64,000 nucleotides of DNA from Leptolyngbya sp. BL0902 (GTDB lineage Bacteria; Cyanobacteriota; Cyanobacteriia; Phormidesmidales; Phormidesmidaceae). The translations under genes and the position numbers were made by a program. Below the pieces are notes generated by a model, which saw only the letters and a list, made by a program, of their open reading frames with translations, did not search any database and had not been told where the DNA came from. The stretch covers positions 3,811,906 through 3,875,905 of the forward strand of contig NZ_CP046155.1 of assembly GCF_016403105.1 (NCBI RefSeq), in the 5' to 3' direction. Below are positions 33,613-42,731 of the stretch, one piece after another (the stretch's first letter is position 1; each line of letters opens with the position of its first letter).

Positions 33613-35598
33613 ATGGTACGCAACACGATGAAACGTGCGAAACGTTTTTTGGCCTTCACCTTGGCGGCCTATGGGCTGGCCTTGGGGGCCAATTTCGCCT
33701 ACGGAATGAGCAGCCCAACTTGGGCGACAGACCCAACGGCGGCGGCGGTTGCGGCGGAGAATCCTCTAGAACGGCGGACTCAACACCAGGATATACAGGA
33801 TACAGAGGAGTCTGCGGACGGGGTGGAGGCGGTGGTAGAGTCCCGTCCTACCCTGGAAGCGATGGACGCACCCGACCCAGAAGCAATCTCAGAACCCGGG
33901 GCAGCGACAGAAACGGAGTGGGAACTGGGAGTAGAGTGGGAGTCTGAAACGCCTTGGCCCTTGGGCAATCGCAACCCGGCTGAGGCAGAGGCCCAGAATG
34001 CTGTTGGCCCTGGGGAAGCTGTTGCGGAGGACGGGCCAGACGCGGAGACCGAGGCCGCAGCGGAGCAGCCTTCAACAACAGAAGCGTCCTCGGCAGGGGA
34101 GTCCTCAGAGGTAGAAGCTTCAGATGCAGAGTCCCCAGGAGCAGAGTCCCCAGAAGCAGAGTCCTCAGAGGCCGCCTCATCGATAGATCGGGCGCGGTTA
34201 TTCATCGGGCTTTCGGAGGATCAAGTTAAGCGCAGTCAGCTTTTGATGGAGGCAGATCAGCATTTTCTGGCGGGAGATCGGGCGGCGGCGAATGCGCTCT
34301 ATCGTCAGGCGAAGGAGGCCAAATGGCTGGCGGAAATGACCAGCGGTGAAGTCATTGTGCCCATCACCGACCCCGAAGATCTGTCTCCGGCGGGTCGGGT
34401 GTATTGGCGCGAAGCCCAGGCCGGATTGGATTCTGGCTTTCCCAACCGGGTGTTGGTACCGCTAGAACTGTTGGTACGAGACTATCCTGACTTTTTGCCC
34501 GCCCAGTCTCTCTATGGGCGCTACTTGATCCAGCAGGGGCGCACGGAGGAGGCGCGGCAACTCCTAGAGTCCTTGGCGCTGCGGTTTCCCTACCATCCCG
34601 ATGTGCTGAACGCCCAAATTCAGCTTCAGATGGCTCAGGAGCAGTGGATTGAAGCGGCGATCACCGCCAACCAGTTTGCCCTGCTTAACCCCGAACACCC
34701 CGATGCCGGAGCCATGGAGCAACTGGCCCAGGAGAACTTCAACCGCTTCCGAGGCCAGATCAACGCTAACCTCACCCGCAACCTGGTAGGCAACATCATC
34801 ACGGGCGCGGCCAGCTACTTCCTCACCGGGGGGCTGTTTGGCCCCTTCACTGCCCTCAACTCCGGCATTTTGATGATGCAGGGGGAAAGCGTGCTGGGGC
34901 AGCAGGTGGCGGATCAGGTCAAGCGTCAGTTGCCCATCGTCACCGACCCGGAGGTGCGGGACTACGTCAACGAGATTGGCCACAAACTCGCCGCCCTGGC
35001 CGGACGGGATGAGTTTAACTACAGCTTTGAGGTGGTGATGGATGAGAATCTCAACGCCTTTGCCCTGCCGGGAGGAAAGATCTTCATCAACGCCGGAGCC
35101 ATCACCAATAGCTATTCCGAAGCAGAACTGGCCGGACTGCTGGGCCACGAAATTTCCCATGCGGTGCTATCCCATGGATTCCAAATGGTGACTCAGGGCA
35201 ACCTCACCGCCAGCCTTGCGGCCTTTATCCCCGTGCCCCAGGTGGCCAACATCGCCGCCAACCTGTTGGTAGCCAGCTATTCCCGCGATATGGAGCGTCA
35301 GTCCGACATTTTGGGCACTAAGCTCCTCGCCACCGGGAACTATGCCGCCGACGGCCTCCACAACCTGATGACCACCCTCGAAGCCGAACACGGCAATCGC
35401 GGCGTCACCTGGTTTGCCTCCCACCCCAACCCTGGGGAGCGGGTGAGCTACATCAAACAACTCATCGACCAAGGCGGCTTCGACCGCTACACCTACGAAG
35501 GCGTGGAAAAGCACCTGACTGTGCGCCTCAAAACCCTCCAGCTCATCAACGAGTACAAACTGGAGAACAGCCGCCAGGATAAGCTTCCCCGCCGTTAG
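33613..35598 (+). CDS. secreted M48-family metalloprotease with TPR-like region
   Basis: 661 residues. A signal peptide (RFLAFTLAAYGLALGANFAYG) is followed by about 150 residues of acidic Glu/Ala/Ser/Pro low complexity, with a repeat of the type AESPEAESSEA near 170-190. Helical TPR-like repeats span about 205-370 (ADQHFLAGDRAAANALYRQA, YGRYLIQQGRTEEARQLLES). The M48 peptidase domain follows, with the zinc motif LLGHEISHAVLSHG at about 508-521 and the third ligand Glu in SRDMERQSDILG. It resembles BepA-type proteases, which use TPRs in outer membrane protein quality control, but here the TPRs come before the peptidase. Divergent from the tandem array. Confidence 0.9.
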   Translation: MVRNTMKRAKRFLAFTLAAYGLALGANFAYGMSSPTWATDPTAAAVAAENPLERRTQHQDIQDTEESADGVEAVVESRPTLEAMDAPDPEAISEPGAATETEWELGVEWESETPWPLGNRNPAEAEAQNAVGPGEAVAEDGPDAETEAAAEQPSTTEASSAGESSEVEASDAESPGAESPEAESSEAASSIDRARLFIGLSEDQVKRSQLLMEADQHFLAGDRAAANALYRQAKEAKWLAEMTSGEVIVPITDPEDLSPAGRVYWREAQAGLDSGFPNRVLVPLELLVRDYPDFLPAQSLYGRYLIQQGRTEEARQLLESLALRFPYHPDVLNAQIQLQMAQEQWIEAAITANQFALLNPEHPDAGAMEQLAQENFNRFRGQINANLTRNLVGNIITGAASYFLTGGLFGPFTALNSGILMMQGESVLGQQVADQVKRQLPIVTDPEVRDYVNEIGHKLAALAGRDEFNYSFEVVMDENLNAFALPGGKIFINAGAITNSYSEAELAGLLGHEISHAVLSHGFQMVTQGNLTASLAAFIPVPQVANIAANLLVASYSRDMERQSDILGTKLLATGNYAADGLHNLMTTLEAEHGNRGVTWFASHPNPGERVSYIKQLIDQGGFDRYTYEGVEKHLTVRLKTLQLINEYKLENSRQDKLPRR

Positions 35599-35764
35599 GC
35601 TGGCCATCGCGGTTCCCTCGCCTACGGGGGAACTGCGGTGGAAGGACGATTAAAGAAATAAGAGGCCTTGCTCAGCCCCTTGCGCGTCATACACTGACCC
35701 CCAAATGACTGTACGCCGTACAACCATCTATGCCGTGCCGCGTCGGATCAACGGTGAATTAATA

Positions 35765-35846
35765 TGGGCAGAGCGAGACTCGAACTCGCACGACCGAAGT
35801 CGCCACATTTTGAGTGTGGTGCGTCTACCAATTTCGCCATCCGCCC
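35765..35846 (-). tRNA. tRNA-Leu (anticodon CAA)
   Basis: Minus strand 5' end GGGCGGATGGCGAAATTGG. Acceptor stem GGGCGGA/TCTGCCC with one G-U pair; D-arm TGGTAGACGC; anticodon stem CCACA/TGTGG with loop CTCAAAA, anticodon CAA reading UUG; long class II variable arm (CGACTTCGGTCGT); T-arm GCGAGTTCGAGTCTCGC. Discriminator A. The CCA end is not encoded. The first 22 bases lie within the end of the adjacent M48 gene. Confidence 0.95.
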
Positions 35847-36691
35847 TTGGATGAATCCCCATTATACTCAATGGCGCGGTTTTTCACCAGGGCACCGTAG
35901 GCCGGACTGCTGGCCCAGCGATCAATCTCCCTGGCCCGCAGCACCGGAACGGGGTGGGTAAGCCCTTGGGTACGCAGTTGCTTGAGGGCGTCGCCGAGGG
36001 CGTCCTGGCTCAGATCGTCGTAGGCGCGGGCTTGATCGATAAAGGCGTCCACACTCAGTTCAGAAACGAGGGACGGAGAGCCGCCGCAGAGCTTCATCAG
36101 CAACGACGCCACAATGCGCGGATCCTGAGCCACCAGCAGGGCGGCCCGGTCGCAGGTAAACTCGGCACAGCGCACCCATTCCATCAGCCGATTTTGCAGC
36201 CCCTGGGACATTTCCGCCCCAAAGGGAAGCTGGCTGGCGGCGAGGGTAATCAGGTTAGCCACCGTCAGGTAAAGGCTGTGGTCGCACTTGAGATGGCCCA
36301 GTTCGTGGGCGATCACTGCCTGAGTTTCCGCTGGGGTCAACAGTTCGATCAGGGCGGTATGGATGACGATGAAGGGTCGCTCGCCCCGCATGGCAAAGGT
36401 GTAGGCATTGGGAACGGGGTTCTGCCGCACGTAGAGCTGAGGCACGTCTAAATCGAGAATTTGGCAGGCTTCTACCAAAGCCCCATGGAGGCTGGGCAGT
36501 TGTCGCTCACTGACCTGAATGCCCGACGCCAGGTTTTCTAAATGAAAAAACGATTCCGCCAGAGGAGCCACCACCATCCGCACCAGCACATCCAATCCCG
36601 GTAGTTGTTGTAGGGCGCGGGTGGCTTCGAGATCGAGGGGATGGCGAAACTGATTGGCTTGGAGACCAGTCAGCAGAGTTTTACCAGGCAT
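35825..36691 (-). CDS. M48-family membrane-linked metallopeptidase
   Basis: 288 residues from the ATG at 36691 (MPGKTLLTGLQANQFRHPLD); a longer frame is open upstream but unlikely. The zinc motif AVIAHELGHLKCDH (about 153-166) and the third ligand Glu in RCAEFTCDRAALL are present, as in HtpX-like proteases, with hydrophobic stretches near LYLTVANLITLAASQL. The frame continues into the tRNA-Leu gene and its TAG stop is made by tRNA bases, so the last seven codons are also tRNA sequence. It is a second M48 protease within 1 kb, but a different subfamily from the one at 33613. Confidence 0.9.
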   Translation of the reverse strand: MPGKTLLTGLQANQFRHPLDLEATRALQQLPGLDVLVRMVVAPLAESFFHLENLASGIQVSERQLPSLHGALVEACQILDLDVPQLYVRQNPVPNAYTFAMRGERPFIVIHTALIELLTPAETQAVIAHELGHLKCDHSLYLTVANLITLAASQLPFGAEMSQGLQNRLMEWVRCAEFTCDRAALLVAQDPRIVASLLMKLCGGSPSLVSELSVDAFIDQARAYDDLSQDALGDALKQLRTQGLTHPVPVLRAREIDRWASSPAYGALVKNRAIEYNGDSSKGGWRNW

Positions 36692-36999
36692 AGGCGGGCC
36701 AAGGGTAGGATGATCAGGGCGCAAGGCTCCTTCCCCTAGGGTAATACAGGCCCCCAAGGACGGGTAGCGCTGGCCCAGTGGCTCAGGCTTTTCGGTATCC
36801 CCGGCGACCCCCTAGGCTTGCTCAGCCTGGTGGACTGGCAAAACCTGCTAGAACCCACGCCTGTGGAAGGGGCAGGAGACCTGACCCCTACATGAACCCA
36901 ATGCGGTAGAGGCGCAATTCTCACGTCCGCCCCAGAATCCTTTGTCAGCCAGTCTCTAGCAGGATTTCGTATGGCCCCCATCCAAGACCGTCATGAAAT

Positions 37000-37314
37000 C
37001 TACGACTCAGCCTGGGATTCAGAGTTTACACAGGTCAAAAACCCTTCCTGATTTGTCAGGTTTAAGGCGGGCTGAAAGCCGGGATAGCACCGTACCAGCA
37101 CCGTATCGCTGCTGCGGGTGACATACAGAACATGGATGGGGTTGCCATTAAGGATGGCGGGCACTAGGCGCGGCGGCAGAGGAGCCGTGGCCCAGGTGGG
37201 CACCCAGAGCCCCAAGCCCACAACGCCCAACGCCGTGAGTAGACCTAGGGCAAGAAACCCCAAAATTGCCCAGCGCCCAAGGCGGAGGGGTTTCAGCAAG
37301 GTTTTTATGGCCAT
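37000..37314 (-). CDS. small membrane-anchored hypothetical protein
   Basis: 104 residues: a basic N-terminus (MAIKTLLKPLRLGRW), one strong membrane helix (about 16-40, AILGFLALGLLTALGVVGLG), then a short extracytoplasmic domain with one Cys pair (CYPGF...TCVNS). I do not know the family. Two of its features, the strong positive-inside N-terminus and natural codon use, support a real gene. It is followed by 240 bp of empty sequence. Confidence 0.6.
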   Translation of the reverse strand: MAIKTLLKPLRLGRWAILGFLALGLLTALGVVGLGLWVPTWATAPLPPRLVPAILNGNPIHVLYVTRSSDTVLVRCYPGFQPALNLTNQEGFLTCVNSESQAES

Positions 37315-37407
37315 AACAAAAACTCGGCAGTATGAGGATGCTTTGATCCTCCACCACCGAGCCTTATAAACAGCGATAGCTTAAGCAAGTTGTAAGGTTC
37401 GCTGGCT

Positions 37408-37779
37408 CTAAATATCTAGCCCCAGGGCACCGAGAATAAACTTGAGCAGGGAGCTCACGATAGCCAAGGCAATGGCCCCCATGATGGCACTCCAGATGCC
37501 CCAGCGCAGGCGGAAACCGTCAACTAACCAGGCCGCAAGGCCAAACACAATGATGGAGCCCAAGAGCGGGACAATTCCTAGGGTTAAAATGAAAACGCCC
37601 GTGCGAAATGCAGACGGGAAAAATCCCCAAAAGCCATCAAAGGCTCCAATAATAGCCCCACCTAGAAGCGCTTTAATCGGACTATCAATCTCAACCCCAA
37701 CGGGAGGAATTTTTGAAATGATTAGCAAGCCAACCGCTAGGACAATAACACTAATCAAAAAGTAAATGATTGGGCTCAT
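37408..37779 (-). CDS. four-helix membrane protein (phage-holin-IV-like)
   Basis: 123 residues with four membrane helices (about 4-21, 37-55, 63-87 and 96-121). The pattern with GGAIIGAFDGFWGFFP, LTLGIVPLLGSIIVFGLAAWLVDGF and a C-terminal helix resembles the phage holin superfamily IV proteins that are common, non-phage, small membrane proteins in cyanobacteria. AAGG-type Shine-Dalgarno upstream is weak. No lysin gene is adjacent, so a lysis role is not implied. Confidence 0.7.
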   Translation of the reverse strand: MSPIIYFLISVIVLAVGLLIISKIPPVGVEIDSPIKALLGGAIIGAFDGFWGFFPSAFRTGVFILTLGIVPLLGSIIVFGLAAWLVDGFRLRWGIWSAIMGAIALAIVSSLLKFILGALGLDI

Positions 37780-37997
37780 TGGGGATACTCCTCACACAGG
37801 GTTTCTTAACAATCTATAAATTATCGGTAGGGGCAGATCGGCAGACTAGGGCCTTGGGGAAGGGCCTAGCCGTCTCTCCTGATCTCCTATACGGGAGATA
37901 GCTTCGCTGCCCACTTCGGAATTTTACCCCAGAAGGAAACGGCTTTTCCTCAAGTGTTAAGGATCATGATGGGCCGCTAGGATGGTGGGGCAGACCT

Positions 37998-38528
37998 CTA
38001 AGCTGTGAGGCCCAGGGCTTCAGCAAGGGCCTTGAGGACATCAGCCTCTCGTTCGCTAATTCGGCTACCACCAATGCCTAGAAAGCTACTTTCCCGCTGA
38101 GATTCGGCCACCCGCTGAGCAATGGACATCAGCCAAGTCTTAAATTCCGTCGCCTGGGCTCCAGTTACTTTTTGATCTAGAATGGCCGAAATCACCTGGA
38201 AACTCTCCACAGCCCGATCTCGAGCATCCTTAGACTTCTTAAAGGTTTGAATAATCCCTAGCAGTTCAAACTGCTTTTTAAGAATTAGTTGTTCTCCCGT
38301 GAGGGATTCTTTAGCGTCCTTTTCAGCCAGGGCCGCTACCAGGGCTGGCATAAGATCCCCCGACAGATCCGTACGCCTTAAATCTTCGGTGACAATTGTT
38401 ACGCCAGCGATGAGTTCTTGGAGAAAGGAAATAGGGTCAACCTTATCAGCCAAACATACCGCCATCACCGCTTCCATCGGAGCTTGCAGAAGCGCTGTCC
38501 ACTCTTCTTCCGTAAAGTTTTGCCGCAT
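37998..38528 (-). CDS. conserved hypothetical helical protein
   Basis: 176 residues from the ATG at 38528 (MRQNFTEEEWTALLQAPM); a TTG four codons upstream is possible. It is entirely alpha-helical, with an N-terminal part EAVMAVCLADKVDPISFLQE and a C-terminal AQATEFKTWLMSIAQRVAES and ISEREADVLKALAEALGL. The layout is reminiscent of TerB-like proteins but the metal-binding acidic residues are not clear. Codon use is more AT-rich than average for the window. Function unknown. Confidence 0.7.
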   Translation of the reverse strand: MRQNFTEEEWTALLQAPMEAVMAVCLADKVDPISFLQELIAGVTIVTEDLRRTDLSGDLMPALVAALAEKDAKESLTGEQLILKKQFELLGIIQTFKKSKDARDRAVESFQVISAILDQKVTGAQATEFKTWLMSIAQRVAESQRESSFLGIGGSRISEREADVLKALAEALGLTA

Positions 38529-38794
38529 AACCTTTCTCAAACCACAACACAGACATGCTTAGGCATACCATACGCCATTAACAATAGGGGCTAAACCTAT
38601 GAAATGTATAGGTTTCCCTCGGTTGGTCAAAGTTTTGCTAGGCTAGCTTCACCTTGGCGCAAGGTTTGGAGGGCTACAACCGTGACGTGGATCACAGTTT
38701 TCAGGGGCAACCTTGGGGTACCTGTGAGCTTAGGGCATCGGTGAGAGGTGGCCCGGATCGATCAACCGTTGTTCACGATGGAACATGAGCCGCT

Positions 38795-39526
38795 ATGTCG
38801 TTTTCTCCTGAGACCTGTGGGCCGTTCTGGATGGGTGCTGCCGACGTGGTGGGCGATGCTCCTACGGGTATGGCACTAGACCCCCAGGCCAAATCCCAGT
38901 CCGCTGACCCAGGGCCAGAGGAAACCCTTTTGTTTGAAGGTCGCTATGCCGGACAGATGGATATGGCGGCAGACGTGGGCACCGTGGGACAGTATCTCAA
39001 CGGCCATCGCTGTTGGTTCCCTCGCTGTGCTCATCCCATGCAGGTTTCGCCCATTTCAGATCATGGCTACGCCTTAGTCGTCGGGCGTTTTTCAGTACTA
39101 GGCTATGAGGTAGAGCCCCAGGTGGGCCTTTACCTTTCGCCCCTTGATCATGGCATTTATCGCATTGATACGATGCCCATTCCAGGCTACGTGCCACCGG
39201 GCTATGACGTGAATTTTCAGTCGGTGTTGACCCTCCGCGAAGAACACCCCCAGGGGGCTCCCCTCACCCAGGTAGACTGGACGCTCACCCTCACCGTCGG
39301 TATCCATAAGCCCCGATTTCTCAACGCGCTGCCCCAAGCCTTGGTCAAGGCATCAGGCGATAAACTCCTTAACCAGGTGGTGCGTCAGGTATCCAAACGC
39401 TTGACCCGCAAGGTGCAGGAGGACTTTCATCACACCCGCTGTCTGCCCTTACCTGAGAGCTACCACCGTCACCATTTTTGGTCTCACTGGGGCAAAACCC
39501 CTAACCGCCAAGACGTTGAGACGTGA
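38795..39526 (+). CDS. DUF1997-family protein
   Basis: 243 residues. After a variable N-terminus the conserved domain (about 45-215) runs FEGRYAGQMDMAADVGTVGQY, RCAHPMQVSPISDHGYALVV, FSVLGYEVEPQVGLYLSP and a C-terminal NALPQALVKASGDKLLNQVV. DUF1997 is found in cyanobacteria and plastids, is SRPBCC-like, and has no fixed function. It is isolated: 250 bp upstream lies the convergent helical gene, downstream a convergent DUF4079 gene. Confidence 0.85.
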   Translation: MSFSPETCGPFWMGAADVVGDAPTGMALDPQAKSQSADPGPEETLLFEGRYAGQMDMAADVGTVGQYLNGHRCWFPRCAHPMQVSPISDHGYALVVGRFSVLGYEVEPQVGLYLSPLDHGIYRIDTMPIPGYVPPGYDVNFQSVLTLREEHPQGAPLTQVDWTLTLTVGIHKPRFLNALPQALVKASGDKLLNQVVRQVSKRLTRKVQEDFHHTRCLPLPESYHRHHFWSHWGKTPNRQDVET

Positions 39527-39532
39527 ACCCAA

Positions 39533-39579
39533 AACCAAAGCCTGCGGCGGAGAAAAGATCTCAACCACAGGCTCTGGTT
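39533..39579. terminator. inverted repeat between convergent genes
   Basis: AACCAAAGCCTG (39533-39544) pairs with CAGGCTCTGGTT (39568-39579), one mismatch, 23-base loop. It lies between the convergent DUF1997 and DUF4079 genes. On the minus strand it is followed by TTGGG only, so it is a candidate terminator without a strong T-run. Confidence 0.35.
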
Positions 39580-39613
39580 CGGTATCTAGGCGAGGGGCCG
39601 CAATCAGGCCAAC

Positions 39614-40075
39614 CTACAGGTTAGACAGCAGTCGTTGGACGATTTGCACCCCCGTCAGCGCCTGCCAGCCAAATAAGCCCACCAGAATCACATTGAGGGA
39701 AATGTGGCTGAGGCGGGCGGTTTCGCTACCCTTTTGCATGAAGGGAACTAGGGCAGCGGAGGTGGTAATGAGTCCGGCCATCCCTAAGCCCACCAGTAGG
39801 TGCGGCCCCACAAACAGCTTGCCGCTTTCGAGGTAGGTGGCTCCCATGCCGCCGATGGTGCCCAACACCATAAACGCCATCAGCACAGAGCCCACCTTGT
39901 GGTGCTTGAGGGCAAACTTGCCTTTGATCAGTTCCTTGCGGGTTTCGGCATCGGCGAGGCGGGTGCGACGGGCCTGAATACCCAAATACATCGCATAGAG
40001 GGTAGCGGCCAACAACACCCACATCAAGACAGGGTGAACAAAATTAAGCCAGGGCTGGAAGGTGTCTGCGGTCAT
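39614..40075 (-). CDS. DUF4079 membrane protein
   Basis: 153 residues, four membrane helices, with conserved His residues in FVHPVLMWVLLAATLYAMYL (helix 1), KFALKHHKVGSVLMAFMVLG (helix 2) and LFVGPHLLVGLGMAGLIT (helix 3) that suggest haem binding in the manner of cytochrome b561-like proteins. DUF4079 is conserved in cyanobacteria and chloroplast-bearing organisms; its function is unknown. Confidence 0.85.
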   Translation of the reverse strand: MTADTFQPWLNFVHPVLMWVLLAATLYAMYLGIQARRTRLADAETRKELIKGKFALKHHKVGSVLMAFMVLGTIGGMGATYLESGKLFVGPHLLVGLGMAGLITTSAALVPFMQKGSETARLSHISLNVILVGLFGWQALTGVQIVQRLLSNL

Positions 40076-40154
40076 AGTGAGGGGTGAAAAGCTTAAGGTT
40101 TCTTAAATGATTATACGGTCACGCTTCTGGCCTTGGCAAAGCGGAAACCGCGTT

Positions 40155-40580
40155 CTAATCCCTTGGGGTGGGGAAGGGGGAGCAGGTTTGATCGACACAG
40201 GCAGGGTAGGCAGGTTGATAGAGATCGGCCCGTTGGCCAAAGAGTTGATAGCGGTGGTCGCGAATGTAGGCATAGACCTGATCCCCCGTAGATTTGGCAC
40301 CGGGTAAAGCTCGATAAGCCGCCACCAGCCCTTGCAGAATGGGCATTTGGCGACCAATCTCCTCAGCCGCATCGCTGCCTTGCCAGCGGCGGCTAGGTTG
40401 GGCCAAGTCAATCACAATCATGCCCGCTTCCCCATCGGCAGGGGTCAGGCCAAAGGGAGCTAGGGCCGCGTTATCCTGCATGGGCACATACTGAAAGCGC
40501 TGCCCTTGGTCTACGGTTTCTAGCACCCGCACCAGGTTGACACAGAGATTGCAGTGGCCGTCGTAGATGATGCAGTACAT
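40155..40580 (-). CDS. DCC-family thiol-disulfide oxidoreductase-like (DUF393)
   Basis: 141 residues with the eponymous motif YDGHCNLCVNLVR at about residues 6-18 (D-x-x-C-x-x-C) that resembles the thioredoxin active site, followed by FQYVPMQDNAA and MPILQGLVAAYRALPG. These small proteins occur widely and are thought to act as thiol oxidoreductases; substrate unknown. It is on the same strand as, and 75 bp from, the DUF4079 gene downstream. Confidence 0.85.
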   Translation of the reverse strand: MYCIIYDGHCNLCVNLVRVLETVDQGQRFQYVPMQDNAALAPFGLTPADGEAGMIVIDLAQPSRRWQGSDAAEEIGRQMPILQGLVAAYRALPGAKSTGDQVYAYIRDHRYQLFGQRADLYQPAYPACVDQTCSPFPTPRD

Positions 40581-40652
40581 GGGGGTTATCGACGATTGGT
40601 GACAAAACAGCGTGACGAAGCCGCGTGACGAGGCAGCGCGAACAAACCGGGT

Positions 40653-40687
40653 AAAAAAATCCCAGGATTCTTCTGGAACCCTGGGAT
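40653..40687 (-). terminator. terminator of ftsH
   Basis: On the minus strand an 8-bp perfect stem ATCCCAGG/CCTGGGAT with a 13-base loop is followed by a run of seven T (shared with the stem base). It lies 27 bases after the ftsH stop. Confidence 0.88.
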
Positions 40688-40713
40688 AAGGAGAATCAAC
40701 GTTAGGTTACGGC

Positions 40714-42555
40714 CTAGGCGATAGACGCCATCCGCACATCGCTGGTGGCCAGCAATTGCTGGAGCTCGTCGGCATCGACGGTTTCCTTATCCACCAGCAT
40801 CCGGGCCAGTTGGTCGAGGATGTGGCGGTTGCCGACCAGCACATCCTTGGCGCGGCGGTAGGCTTCGTCCACCAGGGAACGCACTTCAGAATCGATGGTG
40901 GCGGCGGTTTCTTCAGAGAAATCGCGCTCGGCGGCAATGTCGCGGCCCAGGAACATGTTGCCCTGCTGGCGACCGAGGGCCACGGGGCCGAGTTTGTCGC
41001 TCATGCCGAAGCGAGTCACCATTTGGCGGGCCACGCGGGCCACCTGTTGCAGGTCGTTGGATGCCCCGGTGGTGACTTCCTCTTCGCCAAAGATGATTTC
41101 CTCAGCGATGCGGCCACCGAGGGCCACGGCCATCTGGTTTTGCAGGTAGGAGCGGGAATAGAGGCCCGATTCCAGGCGATCTTCGCTGGGGGTAAACCAG
41201 GTGAGACCACCCGCCCGACCGCGAGGGATGATGCTGATTTTCTGCACGGGGTCGTAGTCCGGCATCAGGGCACCGACGAGGGCGTGACCCGCTTCGTGGT
41301 AAGCGACCAGTTCCTTGCGGCGTTCGCTCATGACGCGGTCTTTCTTCTCAGGGCCAGCCAGCACCCGGTCGATGGCGTCGTTCACCTCATCCATGGAGAT
41401 TTCGGTGAGGTTGCGACGGGCGGCGAGGATGGCGGCCTCGTTCAGCAGGTTGGACAGGTCGGCCCCGGTGAAGCCAGGGGTACGACGGGCGATCTTTTGC
41501 AGATCCACATCCTTGGAGAAGGTTTTGCCACGGGCGTGGACGTTGAGGATTTCCAAGCGTCCGGCGTAGTCGGGCCGATCCACCACCACCTGGCGGTCAA
41601 AGCGACCGGGGCGCAGTAGGGCGGCATCCAGCACGTCGGGGCGGTTGGTAGCGGCGATGATGATGATCCCGGTGTTGCCCTCAAAGCCGTCCATTTCGGT
41701 CAGCAGTTGGTTGAGGGTTTGTTCCCGTTCGTCGTTGCCGCCGCCGAGACCTGCACCCCGCTGACGACCCACGGCGTCAATCTCGTCGATGAACACGATA
41801 CAGGGCGCGTTGGCCTTGGCCTGTTCAAACAGGTCGCGGACGCGGGAGGCACCGACCCCGACGAACATCTCCACAAACTCAGAACCGGAGATGGAGAAGA
41901 AGGGTACCCCCGCTTCGCCCGCAACGGCCTTGGCCAGCAGGGTTTTACCCGTCCCCGGAGGCCCAACCAGCAGCACGCCCTTAGGAATTTTGGCCCCCAC
42001 GGCGGTGAAGCGGTCGGCGTTCTTGAGGAAGTCCACCACTTCGGTGAGTTCCAGCTTGGCCTGCTCAATGCCAGCCACATCGCCAAAGGTGACTTGGGTT
42101 TGGGGCTCCATCTGCACGCGGGCCTTGGACTTGCCAAAGTTCATGGCTTGGCTACCGGGGCCATTTTGGGCGCGGCGCAGCACAAAGAACAGCACCACCA
42201 GCAGCAGCACCGGAATCAACAGGGTACTAAAGGCGCGAACCCAAACGCTGTCGTCGCTTTGGGGCAGCACCACAATGTCCACATTGTTGGTTTCTAGGGT
42301 GCTGATCAGTTCGGGATCGTTGGGCAGGTTGACGATGATTTGGCCGTTGCCCGCCGGATCCGTGAACCGGGCGCGGGTGCGGTCAGAGCTGATGCTGACC
42401 CGCTCGATTTGATTGCCTTGCACAGCGTCTAGGAACTTGCTGTAGCGCCAAGTCTGGGTTTCTACCCCAGAGCCATCAAAGATGGCCGTGGCCAGGGCGA
42501 TGACCACCACCACCAGCAGTGCGTATAGACCTGCATTTCTCCACCGTTTATTCAC
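40714..42555 (-). CDS. ftsH: ATP-dependent zinc metalloprotease FtsH
   Basis: 613 residues. Membrane AAA protease; in cyanobacteria such proteins degrade damaged D1 during photosystem II repair. Two membrane helices (about 9-26 and 108-126) flank a short lumenal domain. AAA: Walker A GPPGTGKT, Walker [15 protein letters not shown], pore loop [18 protein letters not shown] near [20 protein letters not shown]. The peptidase has zinc ligands in [10 protein letters not shown] and the distal Asp in GASNDLQQ. Full length and intact. It is one of several FtsH homologues expected in a cyanobacterium; which one I cannot say. A strong terminator follows. Confidence 0.96.
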   Translation of the reverse strand: MNKRWRNAGLYALLVVVVIALATAIFDGSGVETQTWRYSKFLDAVQGNQIERVSISSDRTRARFTDPAGNGQIIVNLPNDPELISTLETNNVDIVVLPQSDDSVWVRAFSTLLIPVLLLVVLFFVLRRAQNGPGSQAMNFGKSKARVQMEPQTQVTFGDVAGIEQAKLELTEVVDFLKNADRFTAVGAKIPKGVLLVGPPGTGKTLLAKAVAGEAGVPFFSISGSEFVEMFVGVGASRVRDLFEQAKANAPCIVFIDEIDAVGRQRGAGLGGGNDEREQTLNQLLTEMDGFEGNTGIIIIAATNRPDVLDAALLRPGRFDRQVVVDRPDYAGRLEILNVHARGKTFSKDVDLQKIARRTPGFTGADLSNLLNEAAILAARRNLTEISMDEVNDAIDRVLAGPEKKDRVMSERRKELVAYHEAGHALVGALMPDYDPVQKISIIPRGRAGGLTWFTPSEDRLESGLYSRSYLQNQMAVALGGRIAEEIIFGEEEVTTGASNDLQQVARVARQMVTRFGMSDKLGPVALGRQQGNMFLGRDIAAERDFSEETAATIDSEVRSLVDEAYRRAKDVLVGNRHILDQLARMLVDKETVDADELQQLLATSDVRMASIA

Positions 42556-42731
42556 CGGGGTAATGCCTCCACTAATGTGTTGAACGTGTTGTTGAACGGG
42601 AACCGTGTTGTGTCAGAAACAGGGTTATCTCAGATTGGGTTTCGAGTAAACCGTTTAATTAGAAGATTATTAACTAATGTTAACGTTATCTGCCGGAATG
42701 GGCCATCTTCTAGCCGAATTCTGTTCTGAGT

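Noticed and set aside
40756-41619. Plus-strand frame of 287 codons opposite ftsH
   Set aside because: Antisense shadow in GC-rich sequence; ftsH is unambiguous.
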